Positions 44,005-52,425 of a DNA stretch of 64,000 nucleotides are shown in pieces. The position numbers were made by a program, and so were the translations under genes. The notes beneath the pieces are model-generated. The model made no database searches and was not told the DNA's origin. It saw only the letters and a list, made by a program, of their open reading frames with translations. This DNA comes from Intestinirhabdus alba (GTDB taxonomy: Bacteria; Pseudomonadota; Gammaproteobacteria; Enterobacterales; Enterobacteriaceae): assembly GCF_009711095.1 (NCBI RefSeq), contig NZ_WMJZ01000008.1:1-64000 (forward strand), read 5' to 3'. Position 1 is the stretch's first letter. Each line of letters starts with the position of its first letter.

Positions 44005-45438
44005 ATGAAGAAGAAAACAACCTCCTCCAAAGGCTCTCTGATGGAGACGCTGCTCCAGCGTCAGCAGGGAGCACGGCCCCGGCCCGTGCCGTTTGTCAGC
44101 GTGATCTGCCCCACCTGGAACCGCCGGGAGTTTCTGCCCTATCTGCTCTATATCTGGCAGTATCAGGACTACCCGGCCGACAGGCGCGAGCTGATTATTC
44201 TGGACGACTCCGCCAGCAGCAGCGCCGATCTGATCGCCATGATGACGGACCCGGCGCAGCCCAACGTGCGCTACGTCCACAGCGAAACCCGGCTGGCCCT
44301 CGGCAAAAAACGCAATATGCTCAACGCCATGGCGCAGGGGGAGTATATCCTCTGTTTCGACGATGATGACTACTATCCGCCGGATAAAATCTCCTGGCAG
44401 GTGGCGCAGATGCAGGACAACAGGGCGCTGTTTTCCGGCAGCGACCAGATTTATATCTGGTACAGCCATCTGGATAAGATCTATATCACCCACCCCTTCG
44501 GGCCGCGGCACGCCCTGAACGGCACCTTTGGCTATCACCGCAATCTGCTGAAAAAGCACCGCTATGACGACGCGGCGACGCAGGGGGAGGAGACGGCGTT
44601 CCTTAACGGCTTCACCACCCCGGTGCAGCAGATCGATCCGCGGCGCGCCATCCTGTGCATTTCCCACAGCAGCAACACTTACGACAAAGATTTTGTGATG
44701 GGCAGCAGTACGCCGGTGGATCTGACGCTGGAGGATTTTGTTAAGGATGCCAACCTGCTGGCGCACTACCGGCGGCTTTGCCGCGCGCCGTTGAACGTAC
44801 AGGTGAACTGGCAGGCCTTTGGCAAGGTGGCGCTGCTCTACGATCCGGCGGACGAGGCGGGGCTGGCCGACCGCCGCCAGGCGCTGCTGGACTTTGGCAT
44901 CGCTGCCGACCAGCTCTGGCCGGTGGCGAAAGTTTCCGGCGAGTCGGCGGCGCGGGCCGAGCTGGAAACCCACGCCAGGGTGCTGGAGCAGGCGATCGGC
45001 GCGGGCTGGAAAAACGTGCTGCTGCTGGATGCCGACGTGCGTTTTGTGAAAAAAGAGAACACGGTTAACGACATTAACAAGCTGCTGGGGGGCCTGGATC
45101 GGCTGGAGTGGCAGATGCTGCTGCTCGGCGGGCGCTATGAGAATTTTACCTTGACCCGCTCGCTGAAGGGGGTGGCGCGGATCTTTAACGCGGGCTGCGG
45201 CTGCGCCTACGCGGTTAACGCCGGCTACTACGACCTCCTGCTGGACGCCTACCGTCAGGCCATCGAATGCCAGGTCAGCCTCGACCGCTGCTGGGCGGCA
45301 CTGATGAATAGAGGCCATCTGTGGCTGGGCTTCAGCCCCAGCTTTGCCTTCCTGCAACACCACCCGGACCCGGAAAGCGGTGAAATCATTGACTGCACGC
45401 ACTGGTTCTTCCGCAAACATCGGCCAGAAAACGTCTGA
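44005..45438 (+). CDS. Two-domain glycosyltransferase (GT2 plus GT25-like)
   Basis: 477 residues. The N-terminal ~240 residues are a GT2-type domain: FVSVICPTWNRREFLPYLLY, YPADRRELIILDDSASS and YILCFDDDDYYPPDKI with the metal-binding acidic cluster. The C-terminal ~200 residues resemble GT25/LPS glycosyltransferases (VLEQAIGAGWKNVLLLDADV, FNAGCGCAYAVNAGYYDLLL) and parallel the separate GT at 47173-47808. ATG 44005 (MKKKTTSSKG) was taken as start; the frame is open upstream but overlaps lfiJ. Directly behind lfiJ in the lateral flagellar operon, it is likely to glycosylate a flagellar protein or a linked glycan (inference). Confidence 0.82.
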   Translation: MKKKTTSSKGSLMETLLQRQQGARPRPVPFVSVICPTWNRREFLPYLLYIWQYQDYPADRRELIILDDSASSSADLIAMMTDPAQPNVRYVHSETRLALGKKRNMLNAMAQGEYILCFDDDDYYPPDKISWQVAQMQDNRALFSGSDQIYIWYSHLDKIYITHPFGPRHALNGTFGYHRNLLKKHRYDDAATQGEETAFLNGFTTPVQQIDPRRAILCISHSSNTYDKDFVMGSSTPVDLTLEDFVKDANLLAHYRRLCRAPLNVQVNWQAFGKVALLYDPADEAGLADRRQALLDFGIAADQLWPVAKVSGESAARAELETHARVLEQAIGAGWKNVLLLDADVRFVKKENTVNDINKLLGGLDRLEWQMLLLGGRYENFTLTRSLKGVARIFNAGCGCAYAVNAGYYDLLLDAYRQAIECQVSLDRCWAALMNRGHLWLGFSPSFAFLQHHPDPESGEIIDCTHWFFRKHRPENV

Positions 45439-45449
45439 AGAGAGTAAAA

Positions 45450-46391
45450 ATGGAACTGATAGAACACTACCAACCTGAATTTGTCGTACGTTTTGCTGCG
45501 CTTGCCGCGCCGTGCCAGTGCCCGGCCTGTCAGAACGGCGAGCAGGGCTGGCCGCGCATCAGCGTGAAGATGAAAAACCAGCAGCGCGAAAGCCTGGATA
45601 TGCGCTGCGAAACGGCGGCCAGGGAGATGCTGCTGAATCCCCAGGCCTTTATCCTGCACACCACCGAGGGAGAGGCCCAGAGCGAAGAGATGCTGTCTGA
45701 ATGGAGCGAAACCCTGAGCCAGCACTGTATTAACCTGGCGATCCACCCGGCGCTGACCCCGCAGCTCAGCCTGTACGCCATCGGCGTGCTGCTCAGCAAG
45801 GCGCAGCAGTATCAGGACGGCGGCGAGTGCGATCCGGCGCTCATCGCCGCGATGGGCGAACAGCTGGCGACGCTGGCGGAGCAGGGGGTTCTGGCGGAGC
45901 AGTTTACGCTGCTGCCGCCGGTGGTGGAGAACCGCCTTGCCGCGCTGAAAGCGATGGGGCAGATGCGCCTGAATCTGAACCTGCCGCTGGCGGAAAAAAT
46001 GGGCATCGCGCTGAAGCTGAGCGAGCTGGCGATTGTGCAGCCGACGCGGCTGGCGGAGCGGCTGACGGAGCTGGAGGCCATCGCGGCCAACCTTCCCCTG
46101 TTTGCTGAACAGCCGCATATCCTGCGCAATGCGCTGATCTATCAGCTTTACAACGACGTCTTCCCCGGCATCCGCTGCGCCAACTACGGCGAGGCGCTGC
46201 TGGCCCTGGCCGAGCGCTTCTTCCGTATCAACATGCTGTGCGCGATCCGCAGCGAGCAGGGCGCGCTGACGGCGGACGACGTGGTGCTGCTGCTCTCCGC
46301 CCTGGCGGGCTGGCAGCAGCAGAATCCGTTTGTCGGCAGGGCGGAGCATACGCCCGATCACAGCCTGCTGTGTGGCCTGTCGCTGCTGTAG
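45450..46391 (+). CDS. FliB-like flagellin lysine N-methylase, shortened
   Basis: 313 residues. The C-terminal half follows FliB: LAEQPHILRNALIYQLYNDV FPGIRCANYGEALLALAERF and LTADDVVLLLSALAG. In canonical FliB (about 380-400 residues) the N-terminal region has a longer Cys-rich segment. Here it is compressed to PCQCPACQNGEQGWPRI (about residues 23-39), followed directly by SLDMRCETAAREMLL. FliB methylates lysines of flagellin. No flagellin is encoded in this cluster, so its target must be elsewhere, be another exported subunit, or be lost. It lies 11 bp after the GT gene and ends at a terminator-like hairpin. Confidence 0.7.
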   Translation: MELIEHYQPEFVVRFAALAAPCQCPACQNGEQGWPRISVKMKNQQRESLDMRCETAAREMLLNPQAFILHTTEGEAQSEEMLSEWSETLSQHCINLAIHPALTPQLSLYAIGVLLSKAQQYQDGGECDPALIAAMGEQLATLAEQGVLAEQFTLLPPVVENRLAALKAMGQMRLNLNLPLAEKMGIALKLSELAIVQPTRLAERLTELEAIAANLPLFAEQPHILRNALIYQLYNDVFPGIRCANYGEALLALAERFFRINMLCAIRSEQGALTADDVVLLLSALAGWQQQNPFVGRAEHTPDHSLLCGLSLL

Positions 46392-46466
46392 CCTGACGCC
46401 GGACGGACGCCCTTCAGTCAAACCGCGTCCTCAGGGTGCGGAACGAGGGTCAGGTCTGTGGAGAAC

Positions 46467-46488
46467 GCCGCCCGGTAAAGGCGGCTTT
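46467..46488. terminator. Hairpin between convergent fliB-like and GT genes
   Basis: GCCGCC and GGCGGC, six pairs with a 7-nt loop, followed on the plus strand by TTTGCTT. It lies in the 140-bp gap where two convergent transcripts end. Confidence 0.5.
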
Positions 46489-46531
46489 GCTTAACGCAAG
46501 GGGGCGGAGCGGTAACACCCGATTCGCCTCG

Positions 46532-47176
46532 CTACAGCGCGATGTCCGCAAGCTTATCGTTGATATTGCGGGTGGTTCCCCACATTTGATACGCAAAGCG
46601 GTGGCCGCGGCCGAGGTAATTCTGGCCGGTAAAATGCGTCGGTAAAAAGTAATGGCTTGGCCAGCAGGTGAGGTTGGCGTATTTCAGCCTGTGTACGGTT
46701 TCGGTCAGGTATTTGGGACCGGTGACGATCCAGGGCAGATCGTCGAGCACGCTCTCTTTTTTCGTCAGCCCCAGAATCAGCTCGGCCATCAGCGCCGACC
46801 GCGGCTCCGACGCCACATAACAGTTGGCGATAAGTCCGGGACGCGCGATCTCGCTTTCCATACTGGCGCACACCTGGCTGTCGAAAAGCCACTCCTCAAG
46901 GGGGCGGATACAGACGCTGTCCGCGTCAACCGCGAAGCCGCCGTGATGAAACAGGATCTCATAGCGCATAATGTCCGCCGCCCCGCACATCCTGCCCGCG
47001 CTTATCATCGCGTCAATATGCCGCTGGTTAATCCACGCGGTTTTTTGCAGCTCGGCGTTACCCCACACCACTACCTTCCAGGAGGGGTTCTGCTGCTTCC
47101 AGGTGTCAATCATTTGATGGGGCGTTTTGGTCTCGTCGCCAATCCAGACGATGTGGATCGTTTTCGGGATTCTCAT
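46532..47176 (-). CDS. GT32-type glycosyltransferase (DXD sugar-binding)
   Basis: 214 residues. IPKTIHIVWIGDETKTPHQM at the N-terminus, WKVVVWGNAEL, then AADIMRYEILFHHGGFAVDADSV with the DxD metal site (DAD): the pattern of the GT32/Gly_transf_sug family (Och1/capsular type). It overlaps the upstream GT25-like gene by 4 bp (ATGA), so the two are translated together. Both lie on the minus strand after lfgN, in the variable block of the flagellar cluster. Confidence 0.8.
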   Translation of the reverse strand: MRIPKTIHIVWIGDETKTPHQMIDTWKQQNPSWKVVVWGNAELQKTAWINQRHIDAMISAGRMCGAADIMRYEILFHHGGFAVDADSVCIRPLEEWLFDSQVCASMESEIARPGLIANCYVASEPRSALMAELILGLTKKESVLDDLPWIVTGPKYLTETVHRLKYANLTCWPSHYFLPTHFTGQNYLGRGHRFAYQMWGTTRNINDKLADIAL

Positions 47177-47808
47177 AGCGCTATCTCCGCCAGATCCGGA
47201 TAGAAGTCGTGAGGCTCTCCCGCCGCCGGGTGGCCGGCCACGGGATAGAGGCCGAGCCAGGTGTGTTGCTGCATCAGCGGCAGCCAGGCCATATCTATGG
47301 CGTATTCGTCGCCGTCTCCCCCTTTACGCAGATTGTCCACGGCGTTTTTGAAGCACTGATGGAGCATGGCCAGGTAGTCGGCGTGTACGGCGTAGGCGCA
47401 GGGGCGGCGGGCATCCAGCGGCCTGACGATCGCGTCAGCGGCGCTGAGCTGGGCGACCGAGCGATACTGCGCGCTCAGCAGCGCGCCGCCCCAGCTGATG
47501 CTTTTCAGCACTTCGATAAAGTGGCCCAGGCGTTCTGTCGCGCCCGGTTCGCTGTTGAACACCATCCCCTCATCCAGGATCAGCACCGTGCCCCAGCCCT
47601 GGGCGATAGCCGTTTCGAGGGCGGCCAGATGGGTTTGGGCCTCGCCAATGTGCGCAAGCAGATGGTGTACGGCGTCAAGCCGGTAAATGTTTTGCGCGGG
47701 AACCCCAAGGCGCTGCAGTGTCTCTTCGCTACGGCTTCTGTCGCCCCGGCGCTCGGGCCTCTGGATGCAGATAACCTTATCGAAGATGCGCCAGTCGATA
47801 TCTGTCAT
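47173..47808 (-). CDS. GT25-like glycosyltransferase
   Basis: 211 residues. FDKVICIQRPERRGDRSRSE, THLAALETAIAQGWGTVLIL DEG and ARRPCAYAVHADYLAMLHQC follow the GT25 (LPS galactosyl-type) layout and resemble the C-terminal domain of the 44005-45438 protein. ATG 47808 has the SD TCCGGAGAAG; a frame running to 47937 lacks one. Note that the usual acidic LDED/DDD motif is LDEGMVF here, so metal coordination may be altered. Confidence 0.72.
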   Translation of the reverse strand: MTDIDWRIFDKVICIQRPERRGDRSRSEETLQRLGVPAQNIYRLDAVHHLLAHIGEAQTHLAALETAIAQGWGTVLILDEGMVFNSEPGATERLGHFIEVLKSISWGGALLSAQYRSVAQLSAADAIVRPLDARRPCAYAVHADYLAMLHQCFKNAVDNLRKGGDGDEYAIDMAWLPLMQQHTWLGLYPVAGHPAAGEPHDFYPDLAEIAL

Positions 47809-47972
47809 GTCTCTTCTCCGGATAAAAAAGCGGCCCTGAGCGCGCGCTTCCGCCCCGGAGAAATCGCGGTTCGGGCGGGCGCGGCGTCGGGCCAGAAATC
47901 TGTCGTCAGGGCGCGGGGTATCGTCACTACAGTTCAAACCTGGCGGGCGACAGGGAAAATAGCGACCGGTTC

Positions 47973-48410
47973 CTACCCCTGCTGATAGAGCCAGTTTTCC
48001 GGTTCGCTGGCGTTCAGCAGGTTGGTCAGGATCTCCTGCTGCATATTCATCAGCACGGCGTTGCGCTCATTGGCGGCGTGGCACCGTTCGGCCTGCTGCT
48101 GCAGGCTTTGCCAGAGCGCGGCAACGGTCTTTTGGTGGCTGGCGGGCAGGCGGGCGATGAGCCTTTGTATTCCTTCGGCGCTGGCGCTGATGCCCAGCTG
48201 GTTGAGCAGGCGATAGCGGCGCTGGCTGTGCTGCGACAGCGTCTGGTAACACCCCATGATCTGCTCGTTGAGCGCGGTAAGCTCCGCGGTGCGGCGGGCG
48301 ATAATGTACTCGCGCTGGCGGAGCAGTAGCTCATTGAGGGCCAGGTAGTGGCGGCGATCTTCGGCCATATCCTGAATCAGGGTCTTAACGCGCTGGGCGG
48401 CGTGAGTCAT
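47973..48410 (-). CDS. lfgN: Lateral flagellar FlgN (hook-filament junction chaperone)
   Basis: 145 residues, helical throughout (RVKTLIQDMAEDRRHYLALN, LLLRQREYIIARRTAELTAL), matching FlgN size and pattern. FlgN chaperones FlgK and FlgL, both encoded downstream. It starts 2 bp after lfgM, on the minus strand. Confidence 0.85.
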   Translation of the reverse strand: MTHAAQRVKTLIQDMAEDRRHYLALNELLLRQREYIIARRTAELTALNEQIMGCYQTLSQHSQRRYRLLNQLGISASAEGIQRLIARLPASHQKTVAALWQSLQQQAERCHAANERNAVLMNMQQEILTNLLNASEPENWLYQQG

Positions 48411-48412
48411 TA

Positions 48413-48685
48413 TTACCTCTGGAAATACTTCTGCATCGCGTTGGTCAGCGAGTCGAGGTTAACCGCGATTTTTCCGCTGCTGATGGCCTCTTTCATTTCG
48501 GCTACCCGCGCCATATCCACTTCCGGCAGCGCGGACAGCTGCGTTTGCGCATCGCCGAGCACCGGATCGACGGCGGCGCTGCGCTCTACTTTGCTGCCTT
48601 CCCGGGCGACGGCGCGGGTCTGTTCCGCTGCGCTGCTCTTGCCGATCGCGGCGGCCAGGTTAAATGGGGTCGCTGTTACTTTCAT
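48413..48685 (-). CDS. lfgM: Lateral flagellar anti-sigma-28 factor FlgM
   Basis: 90 residues. The C-terminal sigma-binding region is clear (DMARVAEMKEAISSGKIAVN followed by LDSLTNAMQKYFQ). FlgM holds sigma-28 until the hook is complete and is then exported. The usual partner of Flag-2 systems, lafS, is not in this window, so it may act on the FliA of another flagellar system or be a relic. Confidence 0.88.
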   Translation of the reverse strand: MKVTATPFNLAAAIGKSSAAEQTRAVAREGSKVERSAAVDPVLGDAQTQLSALPEVDMARVAEMKEAISSGKIAVNLDSLTNAMQKYFQR

Positions 48686-48766
48686 CGCTTCGTTCTCTTT
48701 ATCTCGTTATGGTTGCGGATGAATCCTGCCCTGCGGAAGGAGGACTTCCGTTGCCCTCACAGCTAA

Positions 48767-48794
48767 AAAGCGGCGCGCCGCCGGATAAACTTAA
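48767..48794 (-). promoter_or_regulatory. Possible degenerate sigma-28 promoter for lfgMN
   Basis: Minus strand TAAG, 15 bp, GCCGCTTT, compared with the consensus TAAA-N15-GCCGATAA. Spacing is exact but three positions differ. It lies 82 bp before the lfgM start. Confidence 0.35.
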
Positions 48795-48847
48795 GCCGCC
48801 GGCGAATATTTTTAGCCCCGGCGCTAAGGGCCTGGTTCACCCGACCC

Positions 48848-49639
48848 TTAGCGGCCGCCAGCGTAGATCATCCTCACCACGCCTGGCTCCGCGACCACCG
48901 CGCTGACCACCCGTTCGCTGCTCTCGTTTTTAACCTTCACGATCTCCCCCTTGCGCCCCTTTTTCATGGCCTCGCCGGTGGTGCGGGCCTCGACGCCGCC
49001 CTGTTCGGCGATCATCAGCACGCGCTGGCCGCGCTCCACCAGCACCGGGGACTCCAGCTGGCTCAGGGCGATGGGCTGCAGCTCGCGAATGCGGCGCTTC
49101 ACGGTCAGGCCGATGGCCTCGTCCGGGTTGGTCAGGAAGTTGCCGCGCAGGCTGCTGACGTTGAGCTTTTTAAGCGACACGTCGCTGGCGGTAATGACCT
49201 GGCCGCGATCCAGCGTGTTTTTGGCGATGGTCACCGGCAGATAAATATCCGGTTTGACCACCACCGCCACGTCCCAGCCCTGCGGTCCTTCGCAGCGGAC
49301 GTCGAAGCGCAGGCGGTTGAGATCGAGGCGTTCGCCGCCGGGCAGCGACACGCTCAGCGGCGTTGGGCAGGGGGCGTAGCGGGAGACGTCCGACGGTACG
49401 AACAGGTTCATTTTCGCCTGATAGTCTACCCACCGGAGGCGCTTTGCCTGCTGGCGAATGGCCTGGGCGGCGTGCTCCTGAACGGCGGCGGTGACCTGCT
49501 TACGGGCGCTCTGGCCTTTCCCCGTCGCGGCGAACAGCGGCAGCGCCGTAAAAAGCAGCAGCAGGAAAAACGACCTTCCGGGGCGGAAGTTCTGCTTCAC
49601 CCGGCGCGCGAATGAAGGAGTGAAAATATTATAAATCAT
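48848..49639 (-). CDS. lfgA: Lateral flagellar P-ring chaperone FlgA
   Basis: 263 residues. A signal anchor (RSFFLLLLFTALPLFAATG) with an unusually long basic leader before it, then the SAF domain (LPVTIAKNTLDRGQVITASD VSLKKLN) and C-terminal FlgA pattern (RGQRVLMIAEQGGVEARTTG EAM). Needed in the periplasm for P-ring assembly by LfgI. Divergent from lfgB, as in other flagellar loci. Confidence 0.92.
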   Translation of the reverse strand: MIYNIFTPSFARRVKQNFRPGRSFFLLLLFTALPLFAATGKGQSARKQVTAAVQEHAAQAIRQQAKRLRWVDYQAKMNLFVPSDVSRYAPCPTPLSVSLPGGERLDLNRLRFDVRCEGPQGWDVAVVVKPDIYLPVTIAKNTLDRGQVITASDVSLKKLNVSSLRGNFLTNPDEAIGLTVKRRIRELQPIALSQLESPVLVERGQRVLMIAEQGGVEARTTGEAMKKGRKGEIVKVKNESSERVVSAVVAEPGVVRMIYAGGR

Positions 49640-49652
49640 GGACTTAAAACCT

Positions 49653-49667
49653 TGGCACGAATATTGC
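49653..49667 (+). promoter_or_regulatory. Sigma-54 promoter of the lfgB operon
   Basis: TGGCACGAATATTGC is a full match to the -24/-12 consensus (TGGCACG-N4-TTGC), 50 bp before lfgB. LafK with RpoN would drive the rod-hook operon from here. Confidence 0.88.
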
Positions 49668-49716
49668 TTTACAAGAGGGCAGATCGTTGCAGGTTTAGCA
49701 TCACGAGGTATGAATT

Positions 49717-50067
49717 GTGAGTATTACTTTTGATAAAGCATTGGGCGTTCATCCGCAGGCCGTAGCGCTTCGACTTTCCCGAGCAGAGCTGCTGTCGGCC
49801 AATCTGGCAAACGTCGATACCCCCAATTTCCAGGCTAAAGATATTGATTTTGCCGCTGAGATGCAACGTTCATCGCGGAGTTTTTCGCAGCCGTCGGCAC
49901 CGCAGGTGATGTACCGCGTGCCTTATCAGCCCTCCTCCGACGGCAACACCGTCGCGCTGAACGTTGAGCAGGCTGAGTTTGCGAAAAATACCCAGGATTT
50001 TCAGATGAGCCTGGCATTTTTAAACATGAAGTTCACGGGCCTGAAAAAGGCCATTGAAGGTAAGTAA
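49717..50067 (+). CDS. lfgB: Lateral flagellar rod protein FlgB
   Basis: 116 residues, GTG start preceded by ACGAGG. FDKALGVHPQAVALRLSRAE followed by LLSANLANVDTPNFQAKDID is the rod-protein N-terminal motif; the C-terminal helix ends MSLAFLNMKFTGLKKAIEGK. First gene of lfgBCDEFGHIJKL-lafW. Confidence 0.94.
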   Translation: MSITFDKALGVHPQAVALRLSRAELLSANLANVDTPNFQAKDIDFAAEMQRSSRSFSQPSAPQVMYRVPYQPSSDGNTVALNVEQAEFAKNTQDFQMSLAFLNMKFTGLKKAIEGK

Positions 50068-50090
50068 TCCTACGCAGGTGATAACGGAAT

Positions 50091-50516
50091 ATGGCTTTTA
50101 CCGATATTTATCGCGTTTCGGGGTCGGCAATGACGGCGCAGACCGTTCGTCTGAATACCATCGCCAGTAACCTCGCCAATGCGGAAACCGCCGCGGCCAC
50201 CGAAGAGGGCGTCTATAAGGCGCGCCGTCCGGTGTTTGCCGCGGTTTATCAAAATGACGAACTCATGAACCGCCGGGCGCTGACCGGTGCCCGGGTCCAG
50301 GTGATGGACGTCGTGGAAACCGGCAGCGCCATCCAGCGCTATGAGCCGCACAGCCCGCTGGCCAACGCCGAGGGCTACGTCTACTACCCGGACGTAAACG
50401 TGGTGGAGGAGATGGCGGACATGATGTCGGCGTCGCGCGGTTTTGAAACCAACGTCGACGTCCTGAACAGCGTGAAAAGTATGCAGCAAAGCCTGCTGCG
50501 GCTTGGAGAGGTATAA
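50091..50516 (+). CDS. lfgC: Lateral flagellar rod protein FlgC
   Basis: 141 residues. N-terminal IYRVSGSAMTAQTVRLNTIA SNLANAET and C-terminal YPDVNVVEEMADMMSASRGF ETNVDVLNSVKSM are the FlgC signatures of the proximal rod. 23 bp after lfgB. Confidence 0.95.
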   Translation: MAFTDIYRVSGSAMTAQTVRLNTIASNLANAETAAATEEGVYKARRPVFAAVYQNDELMNRRALTGARVQVMDVVETGSAIQRYEPHSPLANAEGYVYYPDVNVVEEMADMMSASRGFETNVDVLNSVKSMQQSLLRLGEV

Positions 50517-50518
50517 GA

Positions 50519-51196
50519 ATGAATGTAGACGGTACGTCCAGCAGAAGCCAGAGCGCGGCGTCTGACGGCAGCATAGCCGCTAACACCGACAGCGCCGCCG
50601 GGATGAATACCCTGTTCATGCAGCTGCTGGTGGCGCAGATCCAGAACCAGGACCCGCTGAACCCCACCGACGGCACCGAGTACGTCAGCCAGCTGGCGCA
50701 GCTGACGCAGGTGCAGTCGATGGAGACCATGTCGCAGCTGATGGCCAACAACTCCGTGCTGATGGACAACCTGCAGACGCTGTCCACCGGCAACCTGGTC
50801 GGGCAGAACGTGATGGTGCAAACCAGCACCATCAACTCCGACGGGGAAACGGCGATTACCGGGCGGCTGACCCAGGAGCACGCCTCCGGCGTCACGACGG
50901 TCATCGTCAAGGATGCGGCCGGCGTTGAACACAAGATCGAGCTTGGCAAGCAGGAGGCCGGGCAGGTGGACTTTACCATCGATCCGGAGGAGCTGGGCCT
51001 CAGCGAAGGCAAATACACCCTTAGCGTGGTCACCGACACCGGGGAAGAGAATATCCCCATCGAGGTGGGCGGCGTCGTCAACAACGTGCGTATTCCGCTC
51101 GACGGCAGCCCCACCCAACTGAATATCACCGGGATCGGTGAAATGGCTTATACCACTATTACCCAGTTTGGCAGCGGCTCGCAGAAGCGCGCATAA
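50519..51196 (+). CDS. lfgD: Lateral flagellar hook cap FlgD
   Basis: 225 residues. MNTLFMQLLVAQIQNQDPLN PTDGTEYVSQLAQLTQVQSM is the conserved FlgD segment. The C-terminal part includes the FlgD Ig-like region (SEGKYTLSVVTDTGEENIPI). It scaffolds hook polymerisation and is then discarded. Confidence 0.94.
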   Translation: MNVDGTSSRSQSAASDGSIAANTDSAAGMNTLFMQLLVAQIQNQDPLNPTDGTEYVSQLAQLTQVQSMETMSQLMANNSVLMDNLQTLSTGNLVGQNVMVQTSTINSDGETAITGRLTQEHASGVTTVIVKDAAGVEHKIELGKQEAGQVDFTIDPEELGLSEGKYTLSVVTDTGEENIPIEVGGVVNNVRIPLDGSPTQLNITGIGEMAYTTITQFGSGSQKRA

Positions 51197-51231
51197 GCCG
51201 GGTTAAGCATTTAAGTTAACAGGAATTTAAC

Positions 51232-52425
51232 ATGAGTTTTAGTATTGCGACCTCAGGTCTGAATGCGATTACCGAGCAGTTGAACGCGATTTCCAACAAC
51301 ATTGCCAACTCCGGCACCGTAGGGTTTAAATCCGGCCGCGCGGAGTTTTCCGCCCTGTATGCCGAAAGCCAGCCGCTGGGCGTCGGCGTTTCCGGCATTA
51401 CCCAGAGCATTAGCAAAAGGGGAAGTATTACTTCCGCCGACCGGGCCTTAGACCTGGCCATTAACGGCGCTAACGGCTTTTTCGTCGTCCGCGACAGCGC
51501 GGGCACCACCGCCTATACGCGCGCGGGCTATTTTGATACCGACAGCAGCGGCAACCTGGTCAACAACCTGGGGATGTATCTGCAGGGCTATCCGGTGAAC
51601 GCCAACGGCGAGCTGCAGGTGGGCACCATCGGCAACCTGACCATCAGCAGCGGATCGATTCCGGCGAAGGCGAGCGACAGCCTCGACTTTACCGCCAACC
51701 TGGACGCCCGCGCCAAAAAGCCGGAAACCAGCCCTTTTACTCCGAAGGACAGCACCTCTTATAACAACTCCTACACCACCCAGATCTATGACTCGCTGGG
51801 CCGCGAGCACTCGCTGAACCAGTATTTTGTCAAAACCGATGAAAACAGCTGGGAAGTGCACTACTACCTGGACGACGCGGAGATCCCCGGCAGCAGCCAG
51901 ACCATCGAGTTTACCGAGCAGGGGGTGCTGAAAAGCCCCACCGGCGCGACTGAGCTGCAGATGCCGGTCTCCGGCGCGGCGGATCTGACGATCGATCTGA
52001 GCTACAACGGCACCAGCCAGTACGGCTCTGACTTCTCCGTCAGCAAAAACAAAAGCAGCGGCTACGCCTCCGGCGAGCGCACCGGGCAGGCTATTGATGA
52101 AGACGGCAGCGTTTACGCCACCTTCTCTAACGGCGAGCGGATGCTGCAGGGGCAGCTGGTGCTGGCGAGCTTCGCCAACCCCAACGGCCTGGCCTCTCAG
52201 GACGGCACCACCTGGGCGCAGACCGCCAGCTCCGGCGCGCCGCTGACCGGCACCCCCGGCTCCGGCCTGCTTGGCTCCGTGAAGTCCGGCGCGCTGGAGT
52301 CTTCCAACGTCGATCTGACCTCCGAGCTGGTTGGCCTGATGACCGCCCAGCGCAACTACCAGGCCAACACCAAGGTCATCAGCACTAACGACAACATGAT
52401 GAGCGCGCTCTTCCAGGCGGTGTAA
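51232..52425 (+). CDS. lfgE: Lateral flagellar hook protein FlgE
   Basis: 397 residues. N-terminal IATSGLNAITEQLNAISNNI ANSGTVGFKSGRAEF, internal YLQGYPVNANGELQVGTIGN and C-terminal ESSNVDLTSELVGLMTAQRN YQANTKV are typical. Its stop overlaps the lfgF start (TAATG). Length agrees with a normal hook subunit. Confidence 0.95.
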   Translation: MSFSIATSGLNAITEQLNAISNNIANSGTVGFKSGRAEFSALYAESQPLGVGVSGITQSISKRGSITSADRALDLAINGANGFFVVRDSAGTTAYTRAGYFDTDSSGNLVNNLGMYLQGYPVNANGELQVGTIGNLTISSGSIPAKASDSLDFTANLDARAKKPETSPFTPKDSTSYNNSYTTQIYDSLGREHSLNQYFVKTDENSWEVHYYLDDAEIPGSSQTIEFTEQGVLKSPTGATELQMPVSGAADLTIDLSYNGTSQYGSDFSVSKNKSSGYASGERTGQAIDEDGSVYATFSNGERMLQGQLVLASFANPNGLASQDGTTWAQTASSGAPLTGTPGSGLLGSVKSGALESSNVDLTSELVGLMTAQRNYQANTKVISTNDNMMSALFQAV

